Assembly: GCA_042096095.1 (NCBI GenBank)
Contig: JBELME010000291.1
Coordinates: 1-5,085 of the forward strand
DNA from: Enterovibrio sp042096095
GTDB lineage: Bacteria; Pseudomonadota; Gammaproteobacteria; Enterobacterales; Vibrionaceae
Length of the DNA stretch: 5,085 nucleotides
Reading direction: 5' to 3'
Each line of letters opens with the position of its first letter. Position 1 is the first letter of the stretch. Positions 1 to 5,085 of the stretch are shown in pieces. Both the position numbers and the translations under genes were made by a program. Under the pieces are notes generated by a model, which saw nothing but the letters and a program-made list of their open reading frames with translations, searched no databases and had not been told where the DNA came from.

Positions 1-368
1 TTGAAGAAATCAATCATCAGCCAACCAAAGAGCAAGCAGACACGGATGCGTGGTACTTGTTTGCACATTGTACTGAAAAAACCAAGATGCCCAATGCAGA
101 AGCCGAATGGGGCAAGATTTTTGCGCACTTTGGTGGAAAAATGGAAGCCGTCGCAGTGGGTTGTTGCGGCATGGCAGGCACCTATGGCCATGAATCCGAC
201 AAGCTGGAAAACTCAAAAGGAATTTACGGTCTGAGTTGGAAGCCGCGTATTGAATCGTTGCCACCAACGCGCACCATGGCAACGGGCTATTCGTGCCGCA
301 GCCAAGTGAAGCGATTTGAGCATCATAAAATGCTTCACCCTGTGCAAGTGTTGCTCAAACTGGTGTAA
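1..368 (+). CDS. ydiJ: YdiJ-type FAD-binding and (Fe-S)-binding oxidoreductase, C-terminal fragment
   Basis: Only the C-terminal 121 residues are present. The reading frame enters from the left edge with its first full codon at base 3 and stops at TAA 366-368. The fragment has the features of a CCG cysteine-rich domain: a cysteine at visible residue 23 (HCTEK), a CCGMAG motif at residues 54-59 followed by TYGHE, and a further cysteine at residue 98 (GYSCRSQ), ending in an HPVQ segment. In this family the domain follows an N-terminal FAD-linked oxidase half and an Fe-S segment in a protein of about 1000 residues. E. coli YdiJ is described as a D-2-hydroxyglutarate dehydrogenase; substrate specificity cannot be read from this fragment. 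The CCG and GYSCRSQ motifs match YdiJ as I remember it better than GlcF or LldE, which are shorter separate proteins. The usual closing CxxC of CCG domains is CRSQ here, which I believe is normal for YdiJ. An intrinsic terminator follows 27 bases downstream. Confidence 0.8.
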   Translation, partial: EEINHQPTKEQADTDAWYLFAHCTEKTKMPNAEAEWGKIFAHFGGKMEAVAVGCCGMAGTYGHESDKLENSKGIYGLSWKPRIESLPPTRTMATGYSCRSQVKRFEHHKMLHPVQVLLKLV

Positions 369-395
369 GCCATTTTGCTTTTCATTCAATATCAT

Positions 396-422
396 AAAGG
401 GGCGTTTGCCCCTTTTCTTTTT
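396..422 (+). terminator. Rho-independent terminator after ydiJ
   Basis: An 8-bp perfect stem (AAAGGGGC at 396-403 and GCCCCTTT at 408-415) encloses the 4-base loop GTTT and runs straight into a T-rich tract with one C (TTTTCTTTTT, 413-422). It sits 27 bases after the ydiJ stop codon, in the right orientation to end that transcript. It separates ydiJ from the VOC gene, which therefore needs its own promoter in 423-594. Confidence 0.9.
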
Positions 423-610
423 CTGAACCATCAGCTTCTTCTCATACCAAACATGTAAAAAGTCACGATTTTACACGGCGTCGCAATTGTAGAGCGAGGC
501 GATCTGAAGGAGCTGATAGGCTTACCGATAACCCTTTACCCAAACAACGCATTGCTGAACGCGCGCTGTGTGTTTGCTGGGTATGCCTTTTTAGAAAGGA
601 GTCTGTCGTT

Positions 611-1030
611 ATGTCTTCACTTCAGCCACATATTACGTTTCATGGCATGTGTCGAGACGCGCTTCAGTTTTACACTGACGCACTTGACGGTAAGGTCGTT
701 ACATTAAGCACCTTTGACGAATCGCCCGTCGAATTTCCTTCTCACTTTCTCAATCGCGTCATGCATGCAGAATTTGTTTCTTCTGAGCTTTCTTTTCTCG
801 CCTCAGATGGCCTTGATGATTCGTTAGCGCAAGGGTCGGGGGACGTCGCGTTCCACATCAGCTTCACAGAGCAGAAGCGTCAAGACGTGGTTTTTTCCGC
901 ATTGTCAGATCAGGGGCAGATCATTATGCCGTTGGACTATACGTTCTGGGGGGTAAGGTTTGGGATGGTGACGGATAAATTTGGAATCCGTTGGATGTTA
1001 AGTTGTCCGGCAGAGAACCCTGAAGACTAA
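611..1030 (+). CDS. PhnB-like VOC superfamily protein (glyoxalase/bleomycin-resistance fold)
   Basis: A complete 139-residue protein, about the length of E. coli PhnB. The start is ATG 611, supported by a strong ribosome binding site (AAAGGAG at 595-601, 9 bases before the ATG). The N-terminus has the PhnB-type pattern: a beta strand (HITFHG, residues 7-12), then CRDALQFYTDAL (14-25) and LSTF (32-35). A central HAEF (52-55) and FLASD (62-66) strand pair follows. The C-terminus has TFWGVRFGMVTDKFGIRWML (111-130), the hallmark of this subfamily. These are the two beta-alpha-beta-beta-beta modules of the VOC fold. Most PhnB-like proteins have no proven reaction, and despite the name they are not demonstrated phosphonate enzymes. 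No phosphonate genes lie nearby. No signal peptide or membrane segment is seen, so it should be cytoplasmic. I could not find a convincing promoter in 423-594. It converges on aqpZ, with paired hairpins between them. Family assignment is firm; function is unknown. Confidence 0.85.
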   Translation: MSSLQPHITFHGMCRDALQFYTDALDGKVVTLSTFDESPVEFPSHFLNRVMHAEFVSSELSFLASDGLDDSLAQGSGDVAFHISFTEQKRQDVVFSALSDQGQIIMPLDYTFWGVRFGMVTDKFGIRWMLSCPAENPED

Positions 1031-1079
1031 AATGCCTCTGAAAACCAAGCAATGAAGCGAGCAAGGTGTCAGAGGCATT
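1031..1079. repeat. Inverted repeat, 11-bp arms, directly after the VOC gene stop
   Basis: AATGCCTCTGA (1031-1041) and TCAGAGGCATT (1069-1079) are perfect reverse complements separated by 27 bases. The left arm begins at the first base after the VOC stop codon. Neither strand gives a proper T tract: the + strand continues AACGTT and the - strand gives only a short TTTT that overlaps the stem. It may be a weak, possibly bidirectional 3' end structure for the two convergent genes rather than a classical intrinsic terminator. Confidence 0.6.
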
Positions 1080-1092
1080 AACGTTAGAGGCG

Positions 1093-1124
1093 TTAGAATC
1101 AAGTTTGTTGGAGCCTGATTCTAA
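1093..1124. repeat. Inverted repeat, 9-bp arms, directly after the aqpZ stop
   Basis: TTAGAATCA (1093-1101) and TGATTCTAA (1116-1124) are perfect reverse complements around a 14-base loop. The structure sits six bases beyond the aqpZ stop codon, which is read on the - strand. No T tract follows on either strand. Between this and the previous inverted repeat lies a small direct repeat, AGAGGCRTTA, at 1071-1080 and 1086-1095. A role as a transcript 3' end hairpin is an inference. Confidence 0.55.
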
Positions 1125-1130
1125 GCACGA

Positions 1131-1823
1131 TCAGTCTTCGTTAGGGCTTAACCAGCGGTAAATAACACCCGCTAGGATGGCACCAATCAGCGGTGCAACC
1201 CAGAACAACCAAAGCTGTGACAGTGCCCAGTCGCCAACAAACACGGCAGGGCCAGTGCTTCGCGCAGGGTTAACAGAGGTGTTGGTCACTGGAATACTGA
1301 TGAGGTGAATCAGTGTGAGTGACAAACCAATCGCAAGACCTGCAAAACCTGGGCTAGACAGCTTGTGCGTCGCACCAAGAATGACGATCAAGAACATAAA
1401 CGTCATCAAGACTTCGGTGATAAAGCTCGACGTTAAATCGTAGCCGCCTGGTGAGTGTTCGCCGTAGCCATTGGACGCGAGGCCGCCCGCTAAATCAAAC
1501 CCTGGCTGACCGCTGGCGATCATGTAAACCGCGTAAGCACCGGCAATACCGCCCGCAACCTGAATAACAATGTAAGGTAGAAGTTCACTGGTTGGAAAAC
1601 GACCGCCAGCCCAAAGGCCAACAGAGACAGCTGGGTTTAGGTGACAACCAGAGATATGACCAATGGCGTACGCCATGGTGACAACGGTTAAACCGAAAGC
1701 CAGTGAAACACCTAAATAACCGATTCCAACGTCGGGTACTCCAGCTGCTAATACAGCACTGCCGCAGCCTCCCAGAACTAACCAAAACGTACCGATGAAT
1801 TCGGCAGTTAATTTTTTCAACAT
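1131..1823 (-). CDS. aqpZ: Aquaporin Z, inner-membrane water channel
   Basis: A 230-residue MIP-family channel, one residue shorter than E. coli AqpZ. Both NPA boxes are present: NPA at 63-65 (in SGCHLNPAVS) and NPAR at 185-188 (in NTSVNPARST). The selectivity-filter residues line up with the water-specific E. coli channel: Phe43, His173, Thr182 and Arg188. The narrow Phe/His/Arg constriction favours water over glycerol, so this is AqpZ and not GlpF. Six membrane helices are visible, at roughly 8-29, 35-56, 82-104, 131-151, 158-178 and 203-225, with the NPA half-helices after helices 2 and 5. It should form a tetramer in the inner membrane and allow fast water flow during osmotic shifts. The start is ATG at 1823, supported by AAAGGA on the - strand (1838-1833), 9 bases upstream. 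It is transcribed alone, convergent with the VOC gene. A 5-bp hairpin (1844-1860) lies in its leader. No strong promoter match was found; TTGCAT (1875-1870) to TACGAG (1853-1848) with a 16-base spacer is a weak candidate. Confidence 0.95.
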   Translation of the reverse strand: MLKKLTAEFIGTFWLVLGGCGSAVLAAGVPDVGIGYLGVSLAFGLTVVTMAYAIGHISGCHLNPAVSVGLWAGGRFPTSELLPYIVIQVAGGIAGAYAVYMIASGQPGFDLAGGLASNGYGEHSPGGYDLTSSFITEVLMTFMFLIVILGATHKLSSPGFAGLAIGLSLTLIHLISIPVTNTSVNPARSTGPAVFVGDWALSQLWLFWVAPLIGAILAGVIYRWLSPNED

Positions 1824-2177
1824 AACAAAGCGTCCTTTTCACATCGCCTCGTATCGGCGAATTGTTTTAATGCAAAAATATGGAGTAGGAGTTGTTCCTG
1901 TACTGCGCTTTAAACGTAGCACATTGTATGGCTTTGTCCGCTTTGGGTGGATTAACCCCACTAAGCGACAAGCGTTTAAACGACTTCAGCCGCACGGAAA
2001 GGGTCACATACATCTTAGAAAGCTGATGGACTGTGTGATGCATGTTTCGAAGGGAAGTGGGCGACTGAGCGCGGAATAACTTGGATTTAGAAGATATACT
2101 CTATTGAAAATCAAATCGTTGCCTTGACTAAGGCGTTAAGCAATGATCACTACGTAACGCCAAAGCGAGGCTTGTAA
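1824..2177. other. Divergent intergenic region between aqpZ and the small membrane-protein gene
   Basis: This 354-bp stretch holds no gene I can support. An open frame from ATG 1870 to TAA 2077-2079 (69 codons, Lys/Arg-rich, no recognised motif) has no ribosome binding site and crosses the likely aqpZ promoter, so I do not call it. Visible structure: a leader hairpin for aqpZ (TCGCC 1844-1848, GGCGA 1856-1860), a 10-base palindrome CGTTTAAACG at 1973-1982 with a near-copy CTTTAAACG around 1908-1916, a -10-like TATACT at 2095-2100 with no good -35 partner, and the competing hairpins at 2121-2161. The promoters of both flanking genes must lie here unless the small gene depends on upstream transcription. 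Confidence 0.5.
2121..2161 (+). promoter_or_regulatory. Overlapping hairpins in the leader of the 51-codon gene
   Basis: Two perfect inverted repeats share bases and cannot form together in RNA. The first is GCCTT (2121-2125) with AAGGC (2130-2134) around a 4-base loop. The second is GGCGTTA (2132-2138) with TAACGCC (2155-2161) around a 16-base loop. The second stem ends five bases before the ribosome binding site (GAGG, 2167-2170). This could affect translation of the small gene, or be an operator, or be chance. No known riboswitch consensus is recognised, and the stems are short. Confidence 0.3.
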
Positions 2178-2333
2178 ATGATTAAGATTGTTTTCATTGT
2201 TGGTTTGATACTCGTTGGACTTCTGGCAGCAAAATTTGTGGATGAAAAAATGCAAAAGAAGATAGCCATCGTGTTCGTTGCCCTTGTGGCTGTTGCTGTT
2301 ATTAGCCTTGTCGTTTCCGAACTCATTCGCTAG
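2178..2333 (+). CDS. Small two-helix inner-membrane protein of unknown function (51 aa)
   Basis: A 51-residue protein starting at ATG 2178 and ending at TAG 2331-2333. It has a GAGG ribosome binding site at 2167-2170, 7 bases before the start. The protein is almost entirely two hydrophobic stretches: helix 1 at about residues 4-20 (IVFIVGLILVGLLAA core) and helix 2 at about 29-47 (IAIVFVALVAVAVISLVVS). A short charged turn at 22-28 (DEKMQKK) joins them. It carries no cysteine, histidine, signal peptidase site or known motif. The form is a membrane hairpin, as in many small regulatory or accessory membrane proteins, but I do not recognise the family and assign no function. Support for it being real: good start context, a coherent two-helix pattern with charge only in the turn and at the ends, and a strong intrinsic terminator 43 bases after the stop in the right orientation. 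It is convergent with ygiQ and divergent from aqpZ, so it is probably its own transcript. Small toxins and respiratory-complex subunits are alternatives that I cannot exclude. Confidence 0.7.
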   Translation: MIKIVFIVGLILVGLLAAKFVDEKMQKKIAIVFVALVAVAVISLVVSELIR

Positions 2334-2375
2334 CAACGCCCGCTTAGTAGTAAACATACCTAGGTACAGATAAAT

Positions 2376-2404
2376 AAAAAGCGAACCATTTGGTTCGCTT
2401 TTTT
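2376..2404. terminator. Bidirectional rho-independent terminator between the small gene and ygiQ
   Basis: GCGAACC (2381-2387) pairs with GGTTCGC (2392-2398) around a 4-base ATTT loop, flanked by AAAAA at 2376-2380 on the left and TTTTTT at 2399-2404 on the right. The T run ends + strand transcription after the 51-codon gene. On the - strand the A run becomes a U run, so the same hairpin also serves ygiQ, whose stop lies 31 bases before it. Both convergent genes therefore share one terminator. Confidence 0.9.
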
Positions 2405-2435
2405 CGTTTCTGTTCAGCAAGAAGCTGGGTGACGC

Positions 2436-4793
2436 TTAGCGCGCGGTTTGGCGGCTACGCTGTCCAGCAGGGCGTTTTTTACCGCCACCTGCAGGCTTAG
2501 CAGCGAATGGCTTGCCGCCTTGCTTCTGTCCATTGCCTGCAGTGTTGCCATTGGTTGGACGCTTACCGTTGCTTGGTTTTCCGCCATTCGTTGGCTTATT
2601 ACCATTGCTTGTCTTATTGCCGTTGGTAGGGCGACCACCTGCTGGCTTGCCATCAGCGGATTTACGCTGCGGCTTGCGGATATCAGGCTGATTAGGGTGT
2701 TTCGTTGCAAAGCGTTTCGCACCGTGGCGGCCTGAGCCACGACGTTGAGCGAATGTCTGCTCTGCTTCTGTGCCTGGTAGCGGAATCAAACAGCCCGGAC
2801 GATCTCCAATCAGGTGCTTTTTACCCATGCTGGTCAGCGCTTCACGGATCAACGGCCAGTTGGCTGGATCGTGATAACGAAGCAGGGCTTTGTGCAGACG
2901 GCGTTGAAGCTCACCTTTCGCCACAAACAACTCTTCGCGTTTCTTGTATTTCACGCGCTTGAGCGGGTTTGTTTCAGAGTGATACATCGCTGTCGCATTA
3001 CACATCGGTGATGGGTAGAAGTTCTGTACTTGGTCACACTGGAAGTCATTCTCTTTCAACCACAATGCTAAGTTCAGCATGTCTTCATCCGTACAGCCAG
3101 GGTGCGCTGCAATGAAGTAAGGGATCAGATACTGCTTCTTACCGGCTTCTTTGGTGTACTTGTCGAACATTTCCTTGAAGCGGTCATAAGTGCCCATGCC
3201 CGGCTTCATCATCAGATCAAGTGTGCCTTTCTCTGTATGTTCAGGGGCAATCTTCAAGTAACCGCCAACGTGGTGAGTCACAAGCTCTTTCACGTATTCT
3301 GGCGATTCAATCGCTAGGTCATAACGAACACCTGATGCAATCACCACCTTCTTCACGCCTTTGGTTTCACGCGCAGCGCGGTAAAGGTCGATTGTGTGCT
3401 GGTGGTCTGTATTGAGTTTTTCACAGATTTTAGGGAACACGCATGAAGGGCGGCGGCAGTTTCTTTCTGCTTTTGGATCAGAACAGCCTAAGCGGTACAT
3501 GTTCGCTGTTGGGCCACCCAAATCTGAAATAACGCCGGTGTAACCTGGCACTTTCTCGCGAATGTCTTCCAATTCATTCAGGATCGATTCCTGAGAACGG
3601 TTTTGGATGATGCGGCCTTCGTGCTCGGTAATAGAACAGAAAGAACAACCACCAAAACAACCACGCATGATGTTGACCGATGTTTTGATCATTTCATACG
3701 CAGGGATTTTCGCGTTGCCGTATTTCGGGTGAGGAACACGTGCGTATGGCAAGCCAAACACATAATCCATTTCGTCTGTTGTGAGAGGAATGGGCGGCGT
3801 GTTAACCCACAGTTCGCGGTCACCGTGTTTTTGAGCCAGTGCGCGCGCTGAATAAGGGTTGTTTTCTAGGTGCATCACACGGCTTGCGTGTGCGTATAGA
3901 ATGCGGTCGTTCAAGAGCTTTTCGAATGAAGGCAGGCGCACGTAGCTGTTTTCAGCATCGTGACGCGCAGGGCGCACCATAACAGGCTTCGCTACGTCTT
4001 CTTTCGCTGCTTCTTTTGAGGTTTCACACGCTGTTTCTACCACGTACGGGTTAGACATCACCATGGCTTTGCCTGGTTTGTCGATGCGTGTGCTGTCGAT
4101 TTCCGCCATTTCTTCAGGTGCAGCTTTTAACATCACTGCTGTACCTGGAATGCGGGTCATGGCTTTGATGTCTTCGCCGCGAGATAGGCGATGTGCAACA
4201 TCTACCAATGCACGTTCTGCATTACCGAAGAGCAAGATGTCTGCTTTTGCATCAGACAACACTGAACGGCGAACTTTGTCAGACCAATAGTCGTAATGCG
4301 CGAGACGACGAAGGCTGGCTTCAATACCGCCGATAACAATCGCAGAATCTTTATAGGCTTCACGGCAGCGTTGCGAATAAACCAATACCGCACGGTCAGG
4401 GCGCATGCCGCCTTTGTTGTCTGGTGTGTATGCATCATCGTGGCGTGGTTTACGGTCAGCCGTATAGCGGTTGATCATGGAATCCATGTTGCCAGCGGTG
4501 ATACCGAAAAAGAGGTTGGGTTGGCCTAACGCCATGAAGGCATCTTTATTTTGCCATTCAGGTTGCGCAATGATACCTACTCGGAAGCCTTGTGCTTCGA
4601 GTACACGACCAATAACAGCCATACCAAAACTTGGGTGATCGACATAGGCATCACCCGTGACAATGATGATGTCACAGCTGTCCCAACCAAGCATGTCCAT
4701 TTCTTCACGGCTGGTAGGAAGGAATGGCGCAGCGCCGAAGCACTCAGCCCAGTATTTTGGGTAATCGTAAATAGGAGTAACAGAATTGCGCAT
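2436..4793 (-). CDS. ygiQ: YgiQ family radical SAM protein (UPF0313)
   Basis: A 785-residue protein, longer than E. coli YgiQ (about 740) mainly because of its tail. The radical SAM cluster motif CxxxCxxC is Cys379, Cys383 and Cys386 (in MRGCFGGCSFCSITEHEGR); these should bind the [4Fe-4S] cluster that cleaves S-adenosylmethionine. Family architecture is an N-terminal YgiQ domain (roughly 1-300), the radical SAM core (roughly 370-600), then a DUF3362-type region up to about 690. A second cysteine group (Cys437, 446, 451, 457) follows the core motif. Residues from about 681 form a basic, probably disordered tail with a hexapeptide repeat (721-750). The substrate is unknown, and the protein should be cytoplasmic. 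I chose ATG 4793 over an in-frame TTG at 4814: AGAGG on the - strand (4805-4801) sits 7 bases before the ATG, and the family begins at the YDYPKYWAE segment close behind it. The TTG would put the start before this ribosome binding site. It appears to be transcribed alone from a promoter near 4822 and shares a terminator with the convergent small gene. Confidence 0.95.
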   Translation of the reverse strand: MRNSVTPIYDYPKYWAECFGAAPFLPTSREEMDMLGWDSCDIIIVTGDAYVDHPSFGMAVIGRVLEAQGFRVGIIAQPEWQNKDAFMALGQPNLFFGITAGNMDSMINRYTADRKPRHDDAYTPDNKGGMRPDRAVLVYSQRCREAYKDSAIVIGGIEASLRRLAHYDYWSDKVRRSVLSDAKADILLFGNAERALVDVAHRLSRGEDIKAMTRIPGTAVMLKAAPEEMAEIDSTRIDKPGKAMVMSNPYVVETACETSKEAAKEDVAKPVMVRPARHDAENSYVRLPSFEKLLNDRILYAHASRVMHLENNPYSARALAQKHGDRELWVNTPPIPLTTDEMDYVFGLPYARVPHPKYGNAKIPAYEMIKTSVNIMRGCFGGCSFCSITEHEGRIIQNRSQESILNELEDIREKVPGYTGVISDLGGPTANMYRLGCSDPKAERNCRRPSCVFPKICEKLNTDHQHTIDLYRAARETKGVKKVVIASGVRYDLAIESPEYVKELVTHHVGGYLKIAPEHTEKGTLDLMMKPGMGTYDRFKEMFDKYTKEAGKKQYLIPYFIAAHPGCTDEDMLNLALWLKENDFQCDQVQNFYPSPMCNATAMYHSETNPLKRVKYKKREELFVAKGELQRRLHKALLRYHDPANWPLIREALTSMGKKHLIGDRPGCLIPLPGTEAEQTFAQRRGSGRHGAKRFATKHPNQPDIRKPQRKSADGKPAGGRPTNGNKTSNGNKPTNGGKPSNGKRPTNGNTAGNGQKQGGKPFAAKPAGGGKKRPAGQRSRQTAR
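2526..2633 (-). repeat. 18-bp tandem repeat encoding the YgiQ tail hexapeptides
   Basis: Codons 721-750 of ygiQ form five consecutive six-residue units with consensus [KR]-[PT]-[TS]-N-G-[NGK], and a degenerate sixth unit (TAGNGQ) fills 751-756. Each unit is 18 bases, so the repeat is visible in the DNA as recurring CCRTT-N-STTGG-like blocks on the + strand. Synonymous differences between units show that it is not a recent perfect duplication. Such in-frame repeats can change copy number without shifting the frame. Confidence 0.8.
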
Positions 4794-4821
4794 TTTTTGA
4801 CCTCTTTCTCGCAAGGCGGCA

Positions 4822-4827
4822 ATTATA
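4822..4827 (-). promoter_or_regulatory. Likely -10 box of the ygiQ promoter
   Basis: The - strand reads a perfect TATAAT at 4827-4822, 28 bases upstream of the chosen ygiQ ATG and just ahead of its ribosome binding site, giving a 5' leader of about 20-25 bases. The hexamer at the ideal -35 distance (TGGCTC, 17-base spacer) matches TTGACA poorly, and there is no TGn extension. The promoter may be weak or may need an activator. Confidence 0.55.
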
Positions 4828-4984
4828 GCGACTTGACGGGGTGAGAGCCAGCGAGATTAAACCTGCACTTTTACAAGGTTTTTAGAGAATTCACCTGTTG
4901 GCCTTGCGGTCGGAGCATCCCGAGGTTTCTTGAGTCTAATAAAAGTATCCAGTAGACCAAATAAATGATGTTTACTGATTCGCT

Positions 4985-5013
4985 TTGATAGAAATAATTG
5001 AAAGGTTGATAAA
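4985..5013 (+). promoter_or_regulatory. Possible sigma-70 promoter reading out of the right edge
   Basis: TTGATA (4985-4990, 5 of 6 matches to the -35 consensus) is separated by 17 bases from GATAAA (5008-5013, 4 of 6 matches to the -10 consensus). The surrounding 4930-5020 stretch is A+T-rich, as promoters are. No start codon with a ribosome binding site follows before base 5085, so any gene served lies outside the window. The rest of 4828-5085 shows no gene or strong hairpin. Confidence 0.3.
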
Positions 5014-5085
5014 TAAGCTCACAAAGCATATGCAGGGCGGGATCGCACTTTGTTAGCGAATATGATCTAATATCAGAAATCCCTC

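Noticed and set aside
1..234. Open frame of 77 codons from base 1 on the + strand, overlapping the ydiJ fragment
   Set aside because: The ydiJ frame in the same bases carries the CCG-domain motifs up to base 368. This one is an out-of-frame shadow cut by the window edge.
1928..2026. 32-codon + strand frame starting MALSALGG
   Set aside because: No ribosome binding site, no recognised family, and inside the presumed promoter region of aqpZ.
1795..2079. 94-codon + strand frame (or 69 codons from ATG 1870)
   Set aside because: The longer form overlaps the aqpZ start region on the other strand, neither form has a ribosome binding site, and no motif is recognised.
2121..2165. Possible integron attC-like site or riboswitch (TAAGGCGTTAAGC to TAACGCC)
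   Set aside because: The core-site spacing and the long imperfect palindrome of Vibrio repeats are absent, and no riboswitch consensus could be matched. It is kept only as a hairpin observation.
2136..2420. 94-codon - strand frame antisense to the small membrane-protein gene
   Set aside because: It runs through the bidirectional terminator, is Asn/Lys-rich low-complexity sequence, and opposes a better supported gene.
2448..2735. Hydrophobic 95-codon + strand frame antisense to the ygiQ tail
   Set aside because: It is the antisense reading of the repetitive tail. Its hydrophobic look comes from complementing Lys/Asn/Gly codons, and no ribosome binding site was seen.
4871..5029. 52-codon - strand frame upstream of ygiQ
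   Set aside because: No ribosome binding site, no recognisable domain, and composition typical of A+T-rich intergenic DNA.
1..5085. CRISPR array, insertion sequence, prophage or toxin-antitoxin island
   Set aside because: No regularly spaced direct repeats, no transposase or integrase motifs, no paired toxin-antitoxin frames. The recognised genes are typical chromosomal backbone genes.

Overview
The window looks like ordinary chromosomal backbone of a gammaproteobacterium, most likely a member of the Vibrionaceae. This rests mainly on the YgiQ protein, whose body follows the Vibrio-type sequence as I remember it and which carries the Asn/Gly/Lys-rich tail I associate with Vibrio YgiQ. The YdiJ-type, AqpZ and PhnB-like genes are consistent with this. 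No database search was possible, so the genus is an inference. I see no transposase, integrase, tRNA, rRNA, CRISPR array or phage gene.

Layout, left to right. (1) The last 121 codons of a YdiJ-type FAD/Fe-S oxidoreductase on the + strand, closed by a clear intrinsic terminator at 396-422. (2) A PhnB-like VOC-fold gene (611-1030, +). (3) A short convergent spacer holding two consecutive perfect inverted repeats. (4) An aquaporin Z gene (1131-1823, -). (5) A divergent intergenic region of 354 bp (1824-2177) with no convincing gene, but with a palindrome and a pair of competing hairpins just upstream of the next gene. (6) A 51-codon + strand gene (2178-2333) for a very small two-helix membrane protein. 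(7) A strong bidirectional terminator (2376-2404). (8) ygiQ (2436-4793, -), a 785-residue radical SAM protein with a low-complexity basic tail built on an 18-bp tandem repeat. (9) About 290 bp of upstream DNA running off the window edge, with the ygiQ -10 box and a possible outward-facing promoter.

The genes alternate in strand (+, +, -, +, -) and each appears to be its own transcription unit, so gene order gives no evidence of one shared pathway. Recognised functions are 2-hydroxyacid oxidation (YdiJ type), water flux across the inner membrane (AqpZ), an unassigned VOC enzyme or binding protein, and a widely conserved but functionally uncharacterised radical SAM enzyme. I did not find an undescribed multi-gene system. 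The items most worth a second look are the 51-residue membrane protein with its structured leader, the ordered hexapeptide repeat in the YgiQ tail, the extra cysteine cluster in YgiQ, and the paired hairpins between the VOC and aquaporin genes.
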